This document shows, piece after piece, positions 43,820-54,885 of a stretch of DNA of 64,000 bases (positions within the stretch are counted from its first letter, which is position 1; each line of letters opens with the position of its first letter). The DNA lies in the NCBI GenBank assembly GCA_963585895.1, contig OY757911.1:60031530-60095529 (forward strand), in the 5' to 3' direction. The stretch comes from Sepioteuthis lessoniana. Its lineage: Eukaryota; Mollusca; Cephalopoda; Myopsida; Loliginidae. The notes beneath the pieces were generated by a model. It ran no database searches, was not told the origin of the DNA, and saw only the letters and a program-made list of their open reading frames with translations. Position numbers and translations under genes: made by a program.

Positions 43820-43990
43820 TGTTTGCTCAGGTTACAAAATTTATCATTGTTAATTGTATTTATTGTTCTTATATTCATTATGTTGGAGAAACAACACTTC
43901 AAACATATTTCCTCCGCAGAATGGTATATATGTCGTCAGCACATGGTGTAGACAACTCGATTCAATAAACAATCACCGAAAGGTTTCTAA
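43820..43990 (+). mobile_element. Penelope-like element, GIY-YIG fragment
   Basis: The frame 'VTKFIIVNCIYCSYIHYVGE' followed by 'TTLQTYFLRRM' has the GIY-YIG signature (Y-I-H-Y-V-G-E-T form) that opens the C-terminal endonuclease of Penelope-like polyproteins. It breaks down after about 45 codons. It complements the fragment at 30.5 kb, which has the other half of the domain. Confidence 0.6.
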
Positions 43991-44442
43991 AAAGTATACA
44001 ATGGTATTATTCTTCTCGTGCAAACGTTCTATTTCACCAGGAAAAAAATTTCCAATTATTTTTTTTGTGACTTGAACTAATTAGACACTAAAACGCACCG
44101 AATTGTTTTTTAACATTTTTCAGTACATTTTATAAGGTATGTGGGGGGTCACTTTTATATCCTAACTCAATGTAGAATGATCACCCATTCCCGAAACAAG
44201 TATTAAAAGAAAGAACCCACCCCATGAAACAACAAAAAAAAAAAAAAAAAAATCGAAATGAATCAAGTCAGGTTACTTGTCTTTTCCAACGCTAACTGTT
44301 CCAGAAATAGGTGATCATTTTATTTTAAATTAAAATGTAAAAATAAATCCCATGTATAAAATGTAAAATAATTTAAAAAAATAGCGTTGAATTTGAGGGT
44401 CAAATTAGTCCCCCCCCACACACGCACACACACACACGCACA

Positions 44443-44477
<35 letters not shown>

Positions 44478-45640
44478 AATTATCCAGTCAGTGTCCAAGG
44501 ACAGTAGGTGTGGATTATTTTTTACATAGAATATATGGGGGTAATCATATAACTCTATGAGAGTGCTCAATGTATGGCTATTGTTAGTTCCCTATTTATT
44601 CTCTAGGGTATAACAAAATTCACATTCAGAGCGTATATAATACAATTAAATGGAGACTCAAACTCGGTTAAGCCGTCATAATAAATTTATTTCGGCGGAG
44701 AATATTCTTGGTATCTTCTCCGTCTCGTCAGATTACTTTTTTTACATGCTCTGTATTGTCCCAGAGATGCGAATGAGGAGTTACAGTTCGTATTCAGAAG
44801 ATAAATAGGAAAATTTAAGAAATTAAAAAATAAATTAAAAATCATAAAACAAAGATAAAGATAAAAATAAAAATAAAAATAAAAATAAAAAACATAAAAA
44901 TAAAAAACATAAAGTGGAACTCAAATTACAAAGCTACAAATTCTTTCGTTCATAGGCGTGAGCAGAGGGTGTGAACATATTATATGTTAGAACGATTAAG
45001 AAACAGGAGTGGAATTAATCTACTGGTCAGTCCCTTCTAATTTTGTGTTCTGTTTGTGGTTTCTACTTGGCAGGTGTGCTATTCTAAACAGACTAAGATC
45101 GTTTAACTAATGGCTATCTCATATATGATTTACATTTATTTCTGATATGTCTGTTAATTAACCCAGCTGTTGCCATCTTAGGTATTCCTCTCGTTTCAAT
45201 GAGGATCGAGATAGTTAAACCAGATAAGGTGGGGACATTCATTAAAGTCGTCAAGTGTATTTTTTAAAATTTACCCTAAAAATGGTCAAGGGGAATTAAC
45301 CACTCTAGAATCGCAGGCCCTATTTTTGGATTAATATTCCTTGTTCATCTGGCCCTTATCTATTTTTATCTTTCCCTGTCTTGGTGATATCTGCTGTTGG
45401 GTTGATCTCTATTATTTACTAATATTTCTTTATTATTTAAGATAGTTTAAATTTTCCTCTATGTCTACACTTAAAGACAAGCTCATTTCTTTCGTTCAAT
45501 AAAAGTTTTCTATTCTTGAAATTAATTATGCTAATTTTTTCGTCTAAGCATAGGTTACATCTACCGTTGAAGCTGTTGGCGGCAGATGAGTGCCTTAATA
45601 TTTTCCACTTAATTTGTGGGGATAGCCCCTGATCCTTTAG
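43991..45640. other. Unassigned AT-rich region with simple runs
   Basis: Contains short CA and TA runs at 44418-44480, and an A-rich repeat of the type (AAAAAT)n at about 44850-44915. An inverted pair 'cggcggagaa' and 'ttctccgtctcg' lies at 44693-44730. No gene recognised. Confidence 0.45.
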
Positions 45641-45779
45641 GCCCCAGAAGTATATATATATATATGCTAGAAAGTTTTCCCAATTTAATTGAACGAGAGT
45701 ATGTATAGAATAATACCTTCACAATTTTAATGGTAATTTTATACAATATTGATAAATTTGGCTTAATAGAAAAAATCAC

Positions 45780-45850
45780 AATAATGCGGTCTCTCGTGAG
45801 ACTCGAACTCAAGTCAGTTGTAATGATCTATCAGACAAATTTGTTAAACA
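45780..45850 (-). repeat. tRNA-like SINE head, minus strand
   Basis: Minus strand 'gacttgagttcgagtctcac' has a B box and T-arm pairing, but the rest does not fold as a tRNA. It resembles the head at 51.7 kb and probably belongs to a further SINE family. Confidence 0.45.
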
Positions 45851-46970
45851 TTATTTAATGGTAAAAAAAGACAATCTTATATTAATAAAACTGATGACTG
45901 CAAAGCAGACTGTCTATAGAAGTGTAATTTTCAATATAAGCTCACGAGATTATAAAGATATTAATGTGAGTTTTCTTTTTTATGTCGGTGTGCAGAGTCC
46001 AAGTCAAAAATAGTCTGCAGGACGAATGTTACGCTAGAGTCTCATTACTCCGCTCTGCTTCCCGCTATGTGATGCAAAGGTGTAATCCCTACAGCAGAGT
46101 TGTGATCCTTGGGACCAGGCACCCTTCATTTTTTAATTTGTCACTTCCTGTTAGAGATTTAAGAGAAGAACAGGTTTTGCCTTTTAATCCGAAGTCGAAG
46201 GCTGAAGGATAAATTTGTTGAGTAGCGTCGCGATGTGTCCTGATTTGCGAGAGAGTGAAAAAATGCGACGATATTCTATCGAGCTCCGTGATCTTTGTCT
46301 CTACTGATAATAAATAATTGAAATAGAAATATTCAAAGGTTAAAGACAAGATTCCGGAAAATGGAGCTTCAATTGCGGTGCTGATTGGAGGGAAATACGT
46401 AATTTTGCCGCCGAATTTTATTACCTACAAAAACTTGCTGTTTTGACAATCTACGTTTGTTGCAACAACTTTTAATTTGCTTCCGGTTCTTGAGATGGTC
46501 ATTACTGTGGTTGGTAAGCTCGGCTACTATTTCAGCTCTTCCTAAACTTAATGAGTTCTACACTTGCGGTTAGTAAGTACCTATATACCAATAAATCGAT
46601 AAAAAGCATGAGCTTGTAAAGAGGGTTATTTCAGGTTGGATGCGGTAATTAGAAGAGTCTGCTCGGTGAGAGATTAACAGATACTCGAGATGGCTTAGCA
46701 TATAAATTAGACTCTTTTATTGTAACGCTAAGAGATGTATTTGTCGTCTAATTGTGAGATAAAGAGAATGTCATTTATTGATTTGTAGTTGACTGTATCA
46801 AATTTGTCCATGTTCGTTCTTCGACAGTCATACAACTCTCGCATTAAATTAGTATGTTAAGAAAATCGGTTGTCGAAGTTACAAAATAACAAGAAACAAG
46901 TTGTGTAAATTCAAATCATGATAAATGTGAACAGCGGCAAAATCGAGGGTCAAAATGCAAATTATAACTT
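45851..46970. other. No recognised feature
   Basis: Between 45980 and 46260 the GC content is higher and a 76-codon frame exists on the plus strand, without a recognised domain, splice context or homologue. Confidence 0.4.
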
Positions 46971-46984
46971 TATACGTATGAAGG

Positions 46985-47215
46985 TACGTGTAGCGTAAGG
47001 GTTTGGACTGAAGAAAATCAACACGGAGAGCCAAGTTCAAATTCTGAACAAGGCTGTATGCGGATCCCTTTATGCTAATGCTTCACCGCCTTAACTCTGG
47101 TAAAATAGCTACGCAGACATATGAAACTAACAGGCTTAAGAGAAAAACTATAAATACAAATAAGTCGCACTTTGCTTAAAAATTGATCTAGTGTCGTATC
47201 CGTCTTGCATCAAAA
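46985..47215 (+). repeat. SINE C, plus strand, diverged
   Basis: 'aggtacgtgtagcgtaaggg' in the head, B box 'aagttcaaattctgaa', and the end 'aaaattgatctagtgtcgta'. Confidence 0.6.
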
Positions 47216-47311
47216 GTTTGGTAGATATATATATAGATTCTGTTAAATTTTTTTTGTGTGTGCATATGAACTGTGCGTTACAGGTAGAATGCAAAAATAT
47301 TAGGTAATTTT

Positions 47312-47528
47312 TTTTGGCACAGTAGAGCTGGTTTGAATTCATAGTTTTCCTTCTCCTAGACCAGTTGTCGTACCAAGGCTAGAGAGCTCAGTATATCCTA
47401 CTACTTTTAGATTTATGTTTTTCTTAAATGTATTAGTGGGAATTGGAACATAACAGCTGCATCCAGTAATTAATCTTGGCTCGCTAAATTAATTTCCTAA
47501 GATGTAAACCATTACCACACAAATACAT
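47312..47528 (-). repeat. SINE C, minus strand
   Basis: 'tttgaattcatagttttcct' and 'tctcctagaccagttgtcg' are the complement of the family's 3' half. The head lies near 47500-47528 with 'gtaaaccattaccacac'. Together with the previous copy it forms a tail-to-tail inverted pair. Confidence 0.65.
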
Positions 47529-47549
47529 ATACACACTTGATATCTGCAT

Positions 47550-47788
47550 TGGAAATGTCCCTGTGGCATGATGACTCAAGTGATGGACTGTGGCTTCGAA
47601 GTAAACGAGTTCGAATTCCAGTCGCATTCACTTTCGGTCTAATACCCTTGGGAAAAGTATGGACTTCCTAATCCCTTCAGCTATGGGTTAAATAGCACCA
47701 CGACTGTTCTTCTACATTGATGGCTTTGGCATTGAATCATCCATGAAGGTTGATATGACATTAAACAATGAAACTGAAATCGAACCCA
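47550..47788 (+). repeat. SINE A, plus strand
   Basis: B box 'gagttcgaattccagtcgc', 'cactttcggtc', 'acccttgggaaaagtatgga', 'agctatgggttaaatagcac', tail 'ttggcattgaatcatccatg' and 'gttgatatgacattaaac'. Confidence 0.8.
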
Positions 47789-47955
47789 ATCGAGCTGTTA
47801 TGTTCACTTTTGAACAAATACGATTAGGAACGGCATGAACATGCTTATTTCCTAGCTAAGGGTTAAATAATATCTCTACTGTTTATCCACAAGGATGGCA
47901 TTAAACAAACTACGAAAGTTGATATGCCTTTAAACAAAGCAATTGAAACCAAAAT
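47789..47955 (+). repeat. SINE A, 3' two thirds, plus strand
   Basis: Starts 'gagctgttatgttcactttt', passes 'agctaagggttaaataatat', and ends 'gttgatatgcctttaaac'. It follows the previous SINE A head to tail. Confidence 0.65.
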
Positions 47956-48067
47956 CAAAAAACGTTATCAAAAGTGTTAATAGGAATGGTTAAGCATCCT
48001 TAAGTGACGAAGCCTGTAAGAATTTAGTTGAAAATATTTACTAACGATTTGATGTTCATCTATTGAC

Positions 48068-48069
<2 letters not shown>

Positions 48070-48119
<50 letters not shown>

Positions 48120-48125
48120 GAGAGC
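48070..48125. repeat. (GA)n microsatellite
   Basis: Long GA array with one CA interruption. Confidence 0.9.
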
Positions 48126-48335
48126 GTGTGTCTTGTGATCGAGCCTCAGGGGGGCTTCCCTTCAGGCTCTAATCCTCTCCAGAGGGGCTAGGTTTATTGC
48201 TTGGCACCGGAGGCACCTCTTTTAATGAGAATATTGACGAGACCGGAGGCATTTTTAGGAATGCTGGGCTACGACACAAATACCACTAAGGGTTATTTAC
48301 ATTAGTCGGCGTATCAAACTCTCCCCGGGTTAAAA
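48126..48335. other. Unassigned GC-rich segment
   Basis: GC-rich block after the GA array with 'gagcctcaggggggcttccc' and 'ggcaccggaggcacctc'. It is probably an unrecognised SINE or LTR piece; the family is unknown. Confidence 0.3.
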
Positions 48336-48389
48336 TGTTTCATTTTCATGCATGCCGACCTTACTTATTTCCCGAGACAACATATATAT

Positions 48390-48607
48390 CGGCTCTTTTG
48401 AATTATCTAATGCCAAATATTACCCTTGTAGAAGAACAACAGAGGTACTCTTTAACCTCGCCCCCTAAAAAAAACCAGGGGATATGGGGTTCATACCTTT
48501 CCCAAGAGTTTTTGTCCGAAAGTGAAACTAACAGGTCAACTGGAGTTCAAACTCTCTAAGTAAGATGTCACAATCCAGCACGTTAGCAACTTACCACTAA
48601 CACCCCA
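48390..48607 (-). repeat. SINE A, minus strand
   Basis: 'gaattatctaatgccaaata', 'cttgtagaagaacaac', 'catacctttcccaagagttt', 'gtccgaaagtgaa', then 'cacaatccagcacgttagca' as the head complement. Confidence 0.7.
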
Positions 48608-48984
48608 CCGCAGCTTTACTGGTGGCCGAATCGGCTTTCTTTTCTGCTTTTTAAACAGACCAAATAAAAGGATCTTCAAAGTCATTAAAAAAAACTGGCA
48701 ATTGGTTGTAAAATGATATTTCAGATTACACGTGCTATTGCACACTACGTCTCTCTTACAAATTTACTTATTTTTTAAAGTTTTTTTTTTGCTGGAGAGC
48801 ACCTTAATGATATGTAAGGCATCATTTAATTTTGACACATTTTTCAATTTAAGTTACGCAAAGCTTTTATTAAAAATAGATGAGTTTAAATGCAAATAAA
48901 ATCCAGATGGAAATTGCATTGTCACAATAAATAATCTCTCCATTGAATTACAAGGTAATTAAAAATACTAAAGCTTTCATGCAA

Positions 48985-49192
48985 GCACAGCTATGATATG
49001 ATTTCAAAGAGTTAAAATTACTTCACAATATCTATTAACATATTCTTGAAATATTCTTAAAATCTTATAATGAAATCTTCTTATAGTTTTATTATAATCT
49101 TATCATAAAATCTTTTTGAAATCGTATAATAAAACTCCTCTGCAAGAATAGCAATGATATAATTTCAAAGAGTTAAAATTACTTCACAATCC
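48985..49192. repeat. Spaced direct repeat
   Basis: 'atttcaaagagttaaaatta' followed by 'cttcacaat' occurs at about 49001 and again at about 49160, 157-159 bases apart, with similar preceding sequence. Confidence 0.7.
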
Positions 49193-49504
49193 CTATGAAG
49201 AGACTCTTGAAATCTTCCATAGGTTGGAACTACTTTAATAAAATTAATCCTATAGAAGTTTGAGTATTTATTTAAAATTACTAATGAAAGCGACTTAGGA
49301 CATATTGAACCACTGGAAACTGTTTACAATCGTGATATCACAAATGTGCTCTTATAGAAATGTTAACAAATTTTTAAGAAGAATCCTTTTTTGTTAATTT
49401 ATAATTGTCATATCATAAACAAAATAACTGATGCTTTAGAGGAATAATTTGATAAAATTTCAACATTTATTTATTGGAGTTAATACATATAGACATAGAG
49501 GCAG

Positions 49505-49550
49505 AATAGAGTGATCTGCCCTTGGGCAGATCTGTATATAAAGTAAGGAA
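49505..49550 (+). promoter_or_regulatory. Perfect hairpin followed by TATA-like sequence
   Basis: A 9-base stem (gatctgccc / gggcagatc) with a two-base loop at 49513-49532 is followed three bases later by 'tatataaag'. The following 200 bases are GC-richer. This could be the promoter part of an unrecognised LTR fossil or of a host transcript. No reading frame follows. Confidence 0.3.
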
Positions 49551-50044
49551 GGAGGCGACCATTTGCATTCTTTTCCAGATATTGACAGTAGACAGTCGTC
49601 ACGTCTCTCTTATTCTACAATAGACATTGACTGAGATTAACTTAGCCTGTCACAAGGCCACAGCCGAGTAGCACTTAATGAAGAGGTGAATAATAAGTGA
49701 AGCAAATGAAATAAAAGATACATTATGAATACTGGATATTGATATAGACTAGATATAATTCAGAACAGCACCAGGTTGTACATACTGGGTACTCGGTGAG
49801 AATCAAACTTACTAAAGTAATAATTGCAAAATTATTGACTATTGTTCTCTGCCGAAAAACAGCAGACGATTGAATAAGTACTCAAATGTTTGAGAAAAGT
49901 TATTTTTGGTAAAATTTTTCATGACATCATCCACTTGCGCATTTGAATCGGCAACCGAGATATGGAATATTCTCAGGACAGGTCAAAAACGGGAAATTCT
50001 CACAGAAAAATAAGATCAAGTTTTTCGTTGTCAGTGTGACTTTG

Positions 50045-50385
50045 GATATGCCCACTATATACCTCCTCTGCAGAGGGTTAAGACCCCCCACAATAGTATT
50101 CTAGGTATGACACTAAACTGCTTCTGAAAATGAGGCTCCAGTTTTGGGGAGTTTGGAATACTCCTTCATTGTGATTATTCCCTATTCTTCTCTGACGTGG
50201 AGTGGTAATATTTATTTGGGTCCCATCTATAGGTCAACAAAATTTTAGTGTTCGATAAAACTGTGTATCAAAGAAAACTTAAGAAACAGTTACCAAAAAA
50301 GTAAATATGCATATACAATGAAAATGTTTTCCTAACTTCCAGGAATAAAATAGCCCAAGAAAGTATGATATGCCATTAAAATCAA
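50045..50385 (+). repeat. Family B related repeat, plus strand
   Basis: 'ctctgcagagggttaagacc', 'tatgacactaaactgcttct', 'gaggctccagttttgggga', 'gagtggtaatatttatttgg' and a degenerate tail with 'tatgatatgccattaaaa'. Subtype as at 4.8 kb. Confidence 0.6.
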
Positions 50386-50429
50386 TTAATAAGATCAGAT
50401 TTTATCATGTTCACCTGATGCTACGACAG

Positions 50430-50830
50430 GGAAATATAGTATTTTAAATCCAATGTGGAGAAGAAACTGAATGCATTCGATATGTAATGCCGAAGGAAAA
50501 CACAAAGAGTCAGGTGAAATAACCTTGAAACTAACGATGGAAATAAATATATCCTGTTAAAAATGTGACCTGACAACCTTGGATAAAATAGCTTGGGTAC
50601 TCGGTAAAGCTCTCATTTATTATGACTACCTATCAATAACAATGGTAGATCCATAAAGAAAAATTAAAGCAAAAGCGACCCAAAGCAACTGGCAACGGAC
50701 AATCCCTGAAGACCTCCGAGGTGTGAACAAAGATTAGAAGGACATCAGGTTGCTCACTGGAAGCCGATCGAAGGAAAGAGGGCGTTGAACGCGTCAAACG
50801 TTAGGTATTACAAAAGTTTTGATTGACTGA
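50430..50830 (+). mobile_element. Unidentified LINE, C-terminal remnant
   Basis: Pieces in different frames resemble the end of a LINE polyprotein other than the two main families: 'VEKKLNAFDM' then 'CRRKTQRVR' (thumb), and later 'WQRTIPEDLRGVNKD' then 'RLLTGSRSKE', matching the usual 'W...EDLR...DR..W' end. Clade not determined. Confidence 0.45.
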
Positions 50831-50864
50831 TAAAAGAAAAGAAAAAAAAAAAAAAAGCAAAGAC

Positions 50865-51010
50865 AAGAAAGATACCAATCTCAGATGAAATGGCTTCGGT
50901 ATACGGCAAGGTTCCTATTTATTAGGATGGGATTTCAAGTACTAATGGAAAACGGAAACGAAACCGACCGAAAACCAACCGGCAAACAAAACAAAGTAAA
51001 AAGCAAAAAC
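50865..51010 (+). mobile_element. Second remnant of the same unidentified LINE
   Basis: 'aatggcttcggtatacggca' and 'tcctatttattaggatggga' align loosely with 50580-50640, so this is a second diverged copy or an internal duplication. The frame 50885-51109 is a by-product. Confidence 0.35.
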
Positions 51011-51237
51011 AAACAAACAAAAAAAAGCACCCAAGTAAACAAGGACGAGTATGACATCATGTTGGAAAGAGGGAGCGGTAAATGCGTGACACAACGAAGG
51101 GAGGGTTGATTGTTCGATTTAATTTTCAGCCAATAGTTCCATTTATGACCAGGAAAAAAAAAACCGCTGTATTTTATAAGCTCACAAAAATATTCGTTGG
51201 ATAAAACCAACTTTAGCATATAAATTTGGAAGTGCAC

Positions 51238-51478
51238 ATTATTGTTGGAAATGAAATTGGTGATCCGAGTTCAAACCTTGATGAGGCTGTTTGTGTTTAA
51301 CTTCATGCTTTTAGGAAAAGTATGAATCCTACGGATAAATAGTTGAGAAGACTGAGTTATTTAACTTTAATTAGGCAATCAGTCTAGGAGAAGGAAAACT
51401 CTGAATTCAAACCACCTTTATTCAGTTTAAAAACTAACCTTGTGTAACATCCTGTCAATGGCAAAGGGGTAGAGTAAA
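51238..51478 (+). repeat. SINE C, plus strand
   Basis: 'gatccgagttcaaaccttga' (B box), 'aaaagtatgaatcc', 'agtctaggagaaggaaaact', 'gaattcaaaccacctttatt', ending 'taacatcctgtcaatgg'. Confidence 0.75.
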
Positions 51479-51704
51479 TAGAAAATGTTCCATAAAAACA
51501 TATTCTTTTAAAATTCAATAAGAAGGGAACTTACTCTCTCAATAGCTTGCAAGATCTAAATGCTAAACTATAGCCAAAGGTCTTAATATTTATTAAGCTA
51601 ACTATAATACAACAAAAAGCGGTGACGAACAGAGTGAGAAAACTGTCCATTCTTGATTTTAAGTAGTAATTTACGAAACTCTTTGCTTCGATTTGGCACA
51701 AGGC

Positions 51705-51800
51705 CAAATTAGTGAGGTCCCAATGAGATTCGAACTCACGCGTGTAGGTTTTGCTAATCTGGTTTGATAACCATTACACCACCAGAGGAGCCCTCATGGT
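51705..51800 (-). repeat. tRNA-like SINE head, minus strand
   Basis: Minus strand 'ggtggtgtaatggttatcaa' (A box, D-arm like) and 'gtgagttcgaatctcattgg' (B box, T-arm). The acceptor arm does not pair properly, so it is a SINE head and not a tRNA gene. Confidence 0.5.
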
Positions 51801-52425
51801 TGGTTTTAAGTAGCCGATTAACTGGATACAGATGCTAATTCTTCATTTTCAGAACATTTTAAACGAATCTCGGATGCCATTTTTAATAAAAAAATTCAAA
51901 CCAAATCATAATCTGTTTAATGATGAAAAATATGAATGTAATTTTTGTTTTCAAGTTATTAAATACTCTATTACAATCGAAGTTATTTAGCTAATTTTGA
52001 TTTGGTGCAAATATTTTCCCGGCATGCATAGCTACATTTTGAGGTTCACCGGTGTACTGCAGTGCATTGTTTTGAAAACCAATGGCAGAGAAAATACCAG
52101 TAACAATGAAATTTTGACAAAATTATAGCAAACGAAATTGGGTATATTCCATTGAGAGATAGTAAACTAGCCTTAACAGTTATTTCTACGTTGATAAGTT
52201 CAATTTCTTTTCAGGGATTAGAATTTTTTTCTATTTGCGCTTGTTGTCAGTATTCAATTTCAGGTTCTACTAAAGAACAAAATTTCGCTTGCTGATTTTC
52301 ATAGACAACATGTTCGTTACACCTTAAAATTTAACTGAAAAGACTTCTCCTTTATCCTTATGCCACATTGAATAGAATGTAGTAAATATGTAGATTTACG
52401 CAACGCCTCCGTCACGGGGAGTAGT
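51801..52425. other. No recognised feature
   Basis: AT-rich, unassigned. Confidence 0.45.
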
Positions 52426-52429
52426 TGAC

Positions 52430-52537
52430 ACAATGTCAAATTTTAAGCAGAGTAAAGCTGGTTTGAATGAATAATTTTCCTTCACGATTGGTTTCCTTAT
52501 TAAGACTAAAGAACCCAGTTTGATCTACTATTTACCT

Positions 52538-52568
<31 letters not shown>

Positions 52569-52870
52569 AGTCACTCTGTAAGCATAGATTTCTCTTTCTC
52601 TCCATTCATCCCTATCATTCATCACTCCTGACAGGTCTTCAAGACTACATCCTATGTCCGCACAATGCTGTTGTAGGTAAGTTCTATTGTAGGTAAGTTT
52701 TTGAAGGTGTCCATAAAAATGTGCTCATATCTGGGAGTAAAACAGATGGATTCATGCCTTTCCCAAGAGCATTTGCATGAAGTGAAGTGCAAACAGCCTC
52801 GTCTAGAATTTTGAACTCGGATCGCCGATTATTTTTCTATAACGATAACCGTAAGGCTAAGCACGCTTTC
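52430..52870 (-). repeat. SINE C, minus strand, interrupted by a LINE
   Basis: 3' half complement at 52440-52537 ('aagcagagtaaagctggttt', 'tttgatctactatttaccta'). It resumes at about 52733 ('tctgggagtaaaacagatgg') to the head complement near 52800-52860. The gap holds an RTE 3' end. Confidence 0.75.
52538..52732 (-). mobile_element. RTE-type LINE 3' end nested in SINE C, minus strand
   Basis: Starts with (ATC)n at 52538-52567, the complement of the (ATG)n tail. It is followed by 'ctctccattcatccctatca', the complement of the 'MNDREEWRE' end. A 14-base local duplication ('gttctattgtaggtaa') lies near 52675. About 190 bases long, strongly 5'-truncated. Confidence 0.8.
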
Positions 52871-52874
52871 AAAG

Positions 52875-53405
52875 TTCAGTAAATGTATGAAAAGTAAAAA
52901 TAGCTAATGGCATATTTTAAGTTTTTGCAAAGTATCCCAGTGGAGATAGATTGATGCATTATTTTTTGTAATTACCAATTCTTTATTGATTTGAATATTC
53001 GGGAAAAAATATCAAAGACCTATGCATCAATTTGCGTGAGTTTTGTCCTGATCCCATAATGTCATTGACAGTAAATAGTTTCAAGTAATATTCCTAAAAA
53101 CAAAAAATCAAATATTTTATATGAAAAACAATTTTAATGGTTATCAATTAATTTTTTCTGATAAAATGAAGATAGCCTCTTCGATCCCATCAAAATACTG
53201 CAAGCGAAATGTTGTAAACTGGAATTAGTTTCAGATATTTTTGCATAAATCCCCAATAAAATTCTTGCTTAGTTTCTATTTATTGGAGAAACATGAGTTA
53301 AAATGATTATGTGGAATTCATAAAAAAAGCACTAAAAAGTGCTTTAAAAGAAAAAAAAATGCATGACTCAAAATGCCGATTATTATCGCAATTTTTACAA
53401 ATAGC
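52875..53405. other. No recognised feature
   Basis: AT-rich, unassigned. Confidence 0.45.
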
Positions 53406-53407
53406 AG

Positions 53408-53660
53408 TTTTCGGGAATCACTTTGGTGTAGTGGCTTACGTGACTAGACTGTGACACCGTAGTAACCAAGTTCGACTTCCAACCGCGCAATTGCGTTCAC
53501 TTTCGGAATAATATCCTTGAAAATTAGATGAAGCCCCATATACTTTGAGCTATGGGTTAAATAGTACCACTACTGTTCATGTACATGGATGACTTGGCGT
53601 TAAATAACCCACGAGAATTGATATGCCATAAAATAAAGAACCCAAAGCAAACCTAAAAAT
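53408..53660 (+). repeat. SINE A, plus strand
   Basis: 'ctttggtgtagtggcttacg', B box 'aagttcgacttccaaccgcg', 'cactttcgga', 'gagctatgggttaaatagta', tail 'ttggcgttaaataacccacg' and 'attgatatgccataaaa'. Confidence 0.8.
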
Positions 53661-53814
53661 AGCAGTGGAGAAGATTACAAATATTACGACCAAATTGTTC
53701 AACGAAGATTTAAAAAATAGTGTGTTCGTAAAACATAAATTGTTTTTATTGGTGAAATTATGATTTGTTGTTTGAACTGACAAATTATATACAAGAAGTG
53801 AAGAATAAATTCAA

Positions 53815-54105
53815 ATAGAGATTTAAAAGCCTTATTATATATTCTAAAAAGTTAATAAATTAAAATAGAGGCTCAAAAGTCTTATGATATATTCTAAGTA
53901 TCTAATAAATTAAGATAGAGATTCAGAAGTCTTATATATTCTAAGTATTTAATAGATTAAAATAGCGACTCAAAAGTCTTATGATATATTCAAAGTAGCT
54001 CATAAATAAGATAGTGGTTCAAAAGCCATAGGATATATTCTAAGTATTTAATAAATTAAAATAATGGCTCAAAAACCTTATGATATATTCAAAGTCCTAA
54101 TGTAT
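53815..54105. repeat. 50-base tandem repeat, about six units
   Basis: Units contain 'ctcaaaagtcttatgatata' and 'ttctaagtatttaataaatt'. The 'atattc' anchor recurs at about 53841, 53891, 53938, 53988, 54036 and 54087. Units are diverged by about 10-25%. Confidence 0.85.
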
Positions 54106-54214
54106 GAGAATTTAGCTGGGATTAACCATTAGTTTTGGAGCAAAATTCAAAGAAACTCACTTACCGCCTCAAAACAAATAGTTATTGACTCCCATTGTTA
54201 AACTTGTATTCTAT

Positions 54215-54406
54215 ACTCGGGTCGGCTAAAAAGTTTATTGGCTGATCAAGATACTCTCATGGAATATGACCAAATGAGATTTATTTCAATTTTTTTTTCA
54301 TGGGATTACCACCACTTCCATTAGTGTTGCAGTGTTTGGATTCAATTGGTAAAATAAATCATACAACAGCTGATATGAAGTCATATGAACTTTTCAGCCT
54401 ATGAAA
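54215..54406. mobile_element. Mariner-type MITE
   Basis: The left end 'ctcgggtcggctaaaaagtt' and the complement of the right end 'cataggctgaaaagttcata' are inverted. A TA dinucleotide flanks the left side. The 'gtcggctaaaaagtt' motif is typical of mariner ends. About 190 bases, without coding capacity. Confidence 0.65.
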
Positions 54407-54669
54407 TGTTCAACCCACACTCGTATCTATATTCATGATATAAATAAAAAAAATGATGAGATTATCTGTGTTAAGTACTGAAAAAAAATTCCAATGTAAA
54501 GAGATCTTAATATGGTTCTGGAGAGTTAAGAAAGCGGAAGTACCAGTTCCACCATCTTGTAAAGGAAACGGAATAACAAGTTCCGCCATTGTTATTTATC
54601 AATAAAAAGATGGTAGTACTTCTTATCTCTCGGGAGCTAACATCTGACTGAAGTCTTTTATTAAAATTA

Positions 54670-54885
54670 TTACAGTTAGATTGCTGTGGTATGCAAGTTC
54701 GAATTTCAGCAGAGCAATTACATTCACTTTTTCGACTTTACTTTAAGGATGAGTATGAATACCTTACCCTCTCATTTTTGGTTTAAATTATACAAATAAT
54801 ATCCTTCTATAAGGAAGACTTTAGCATTAAATAACTCACGCAGGTTGATATGCCATTAACAAACCAAAACCGAAACCACTAAAGA
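54670..54885 (+). repeat. SINE A, plus strand, diverged
   Basis: 'caagttcgaatttcagc' (B box), 'attcactttttcgac', 'ggatgagtatgaata', tail 'tagcattaaataactcacg' and 'ggttgatatgccatt'. Confidence 0.7.

Noticed and set aside
45780-45850. tRNA gene on the minus strand
   Set aside because: Only the T-arm part is tRNA-like.
45982-46212. 76-codon frame in moderate-GC DNA
   Set aside because: No recognised domain and a competing frame on the other strand; too little to call an exon.
51705-51800. Functional tRNA gene on the minus strand
   Set aside because: A and B boxes are present but the acceptor arm does not pair and no sound anticodon arm can be drawn; better a SINE head.
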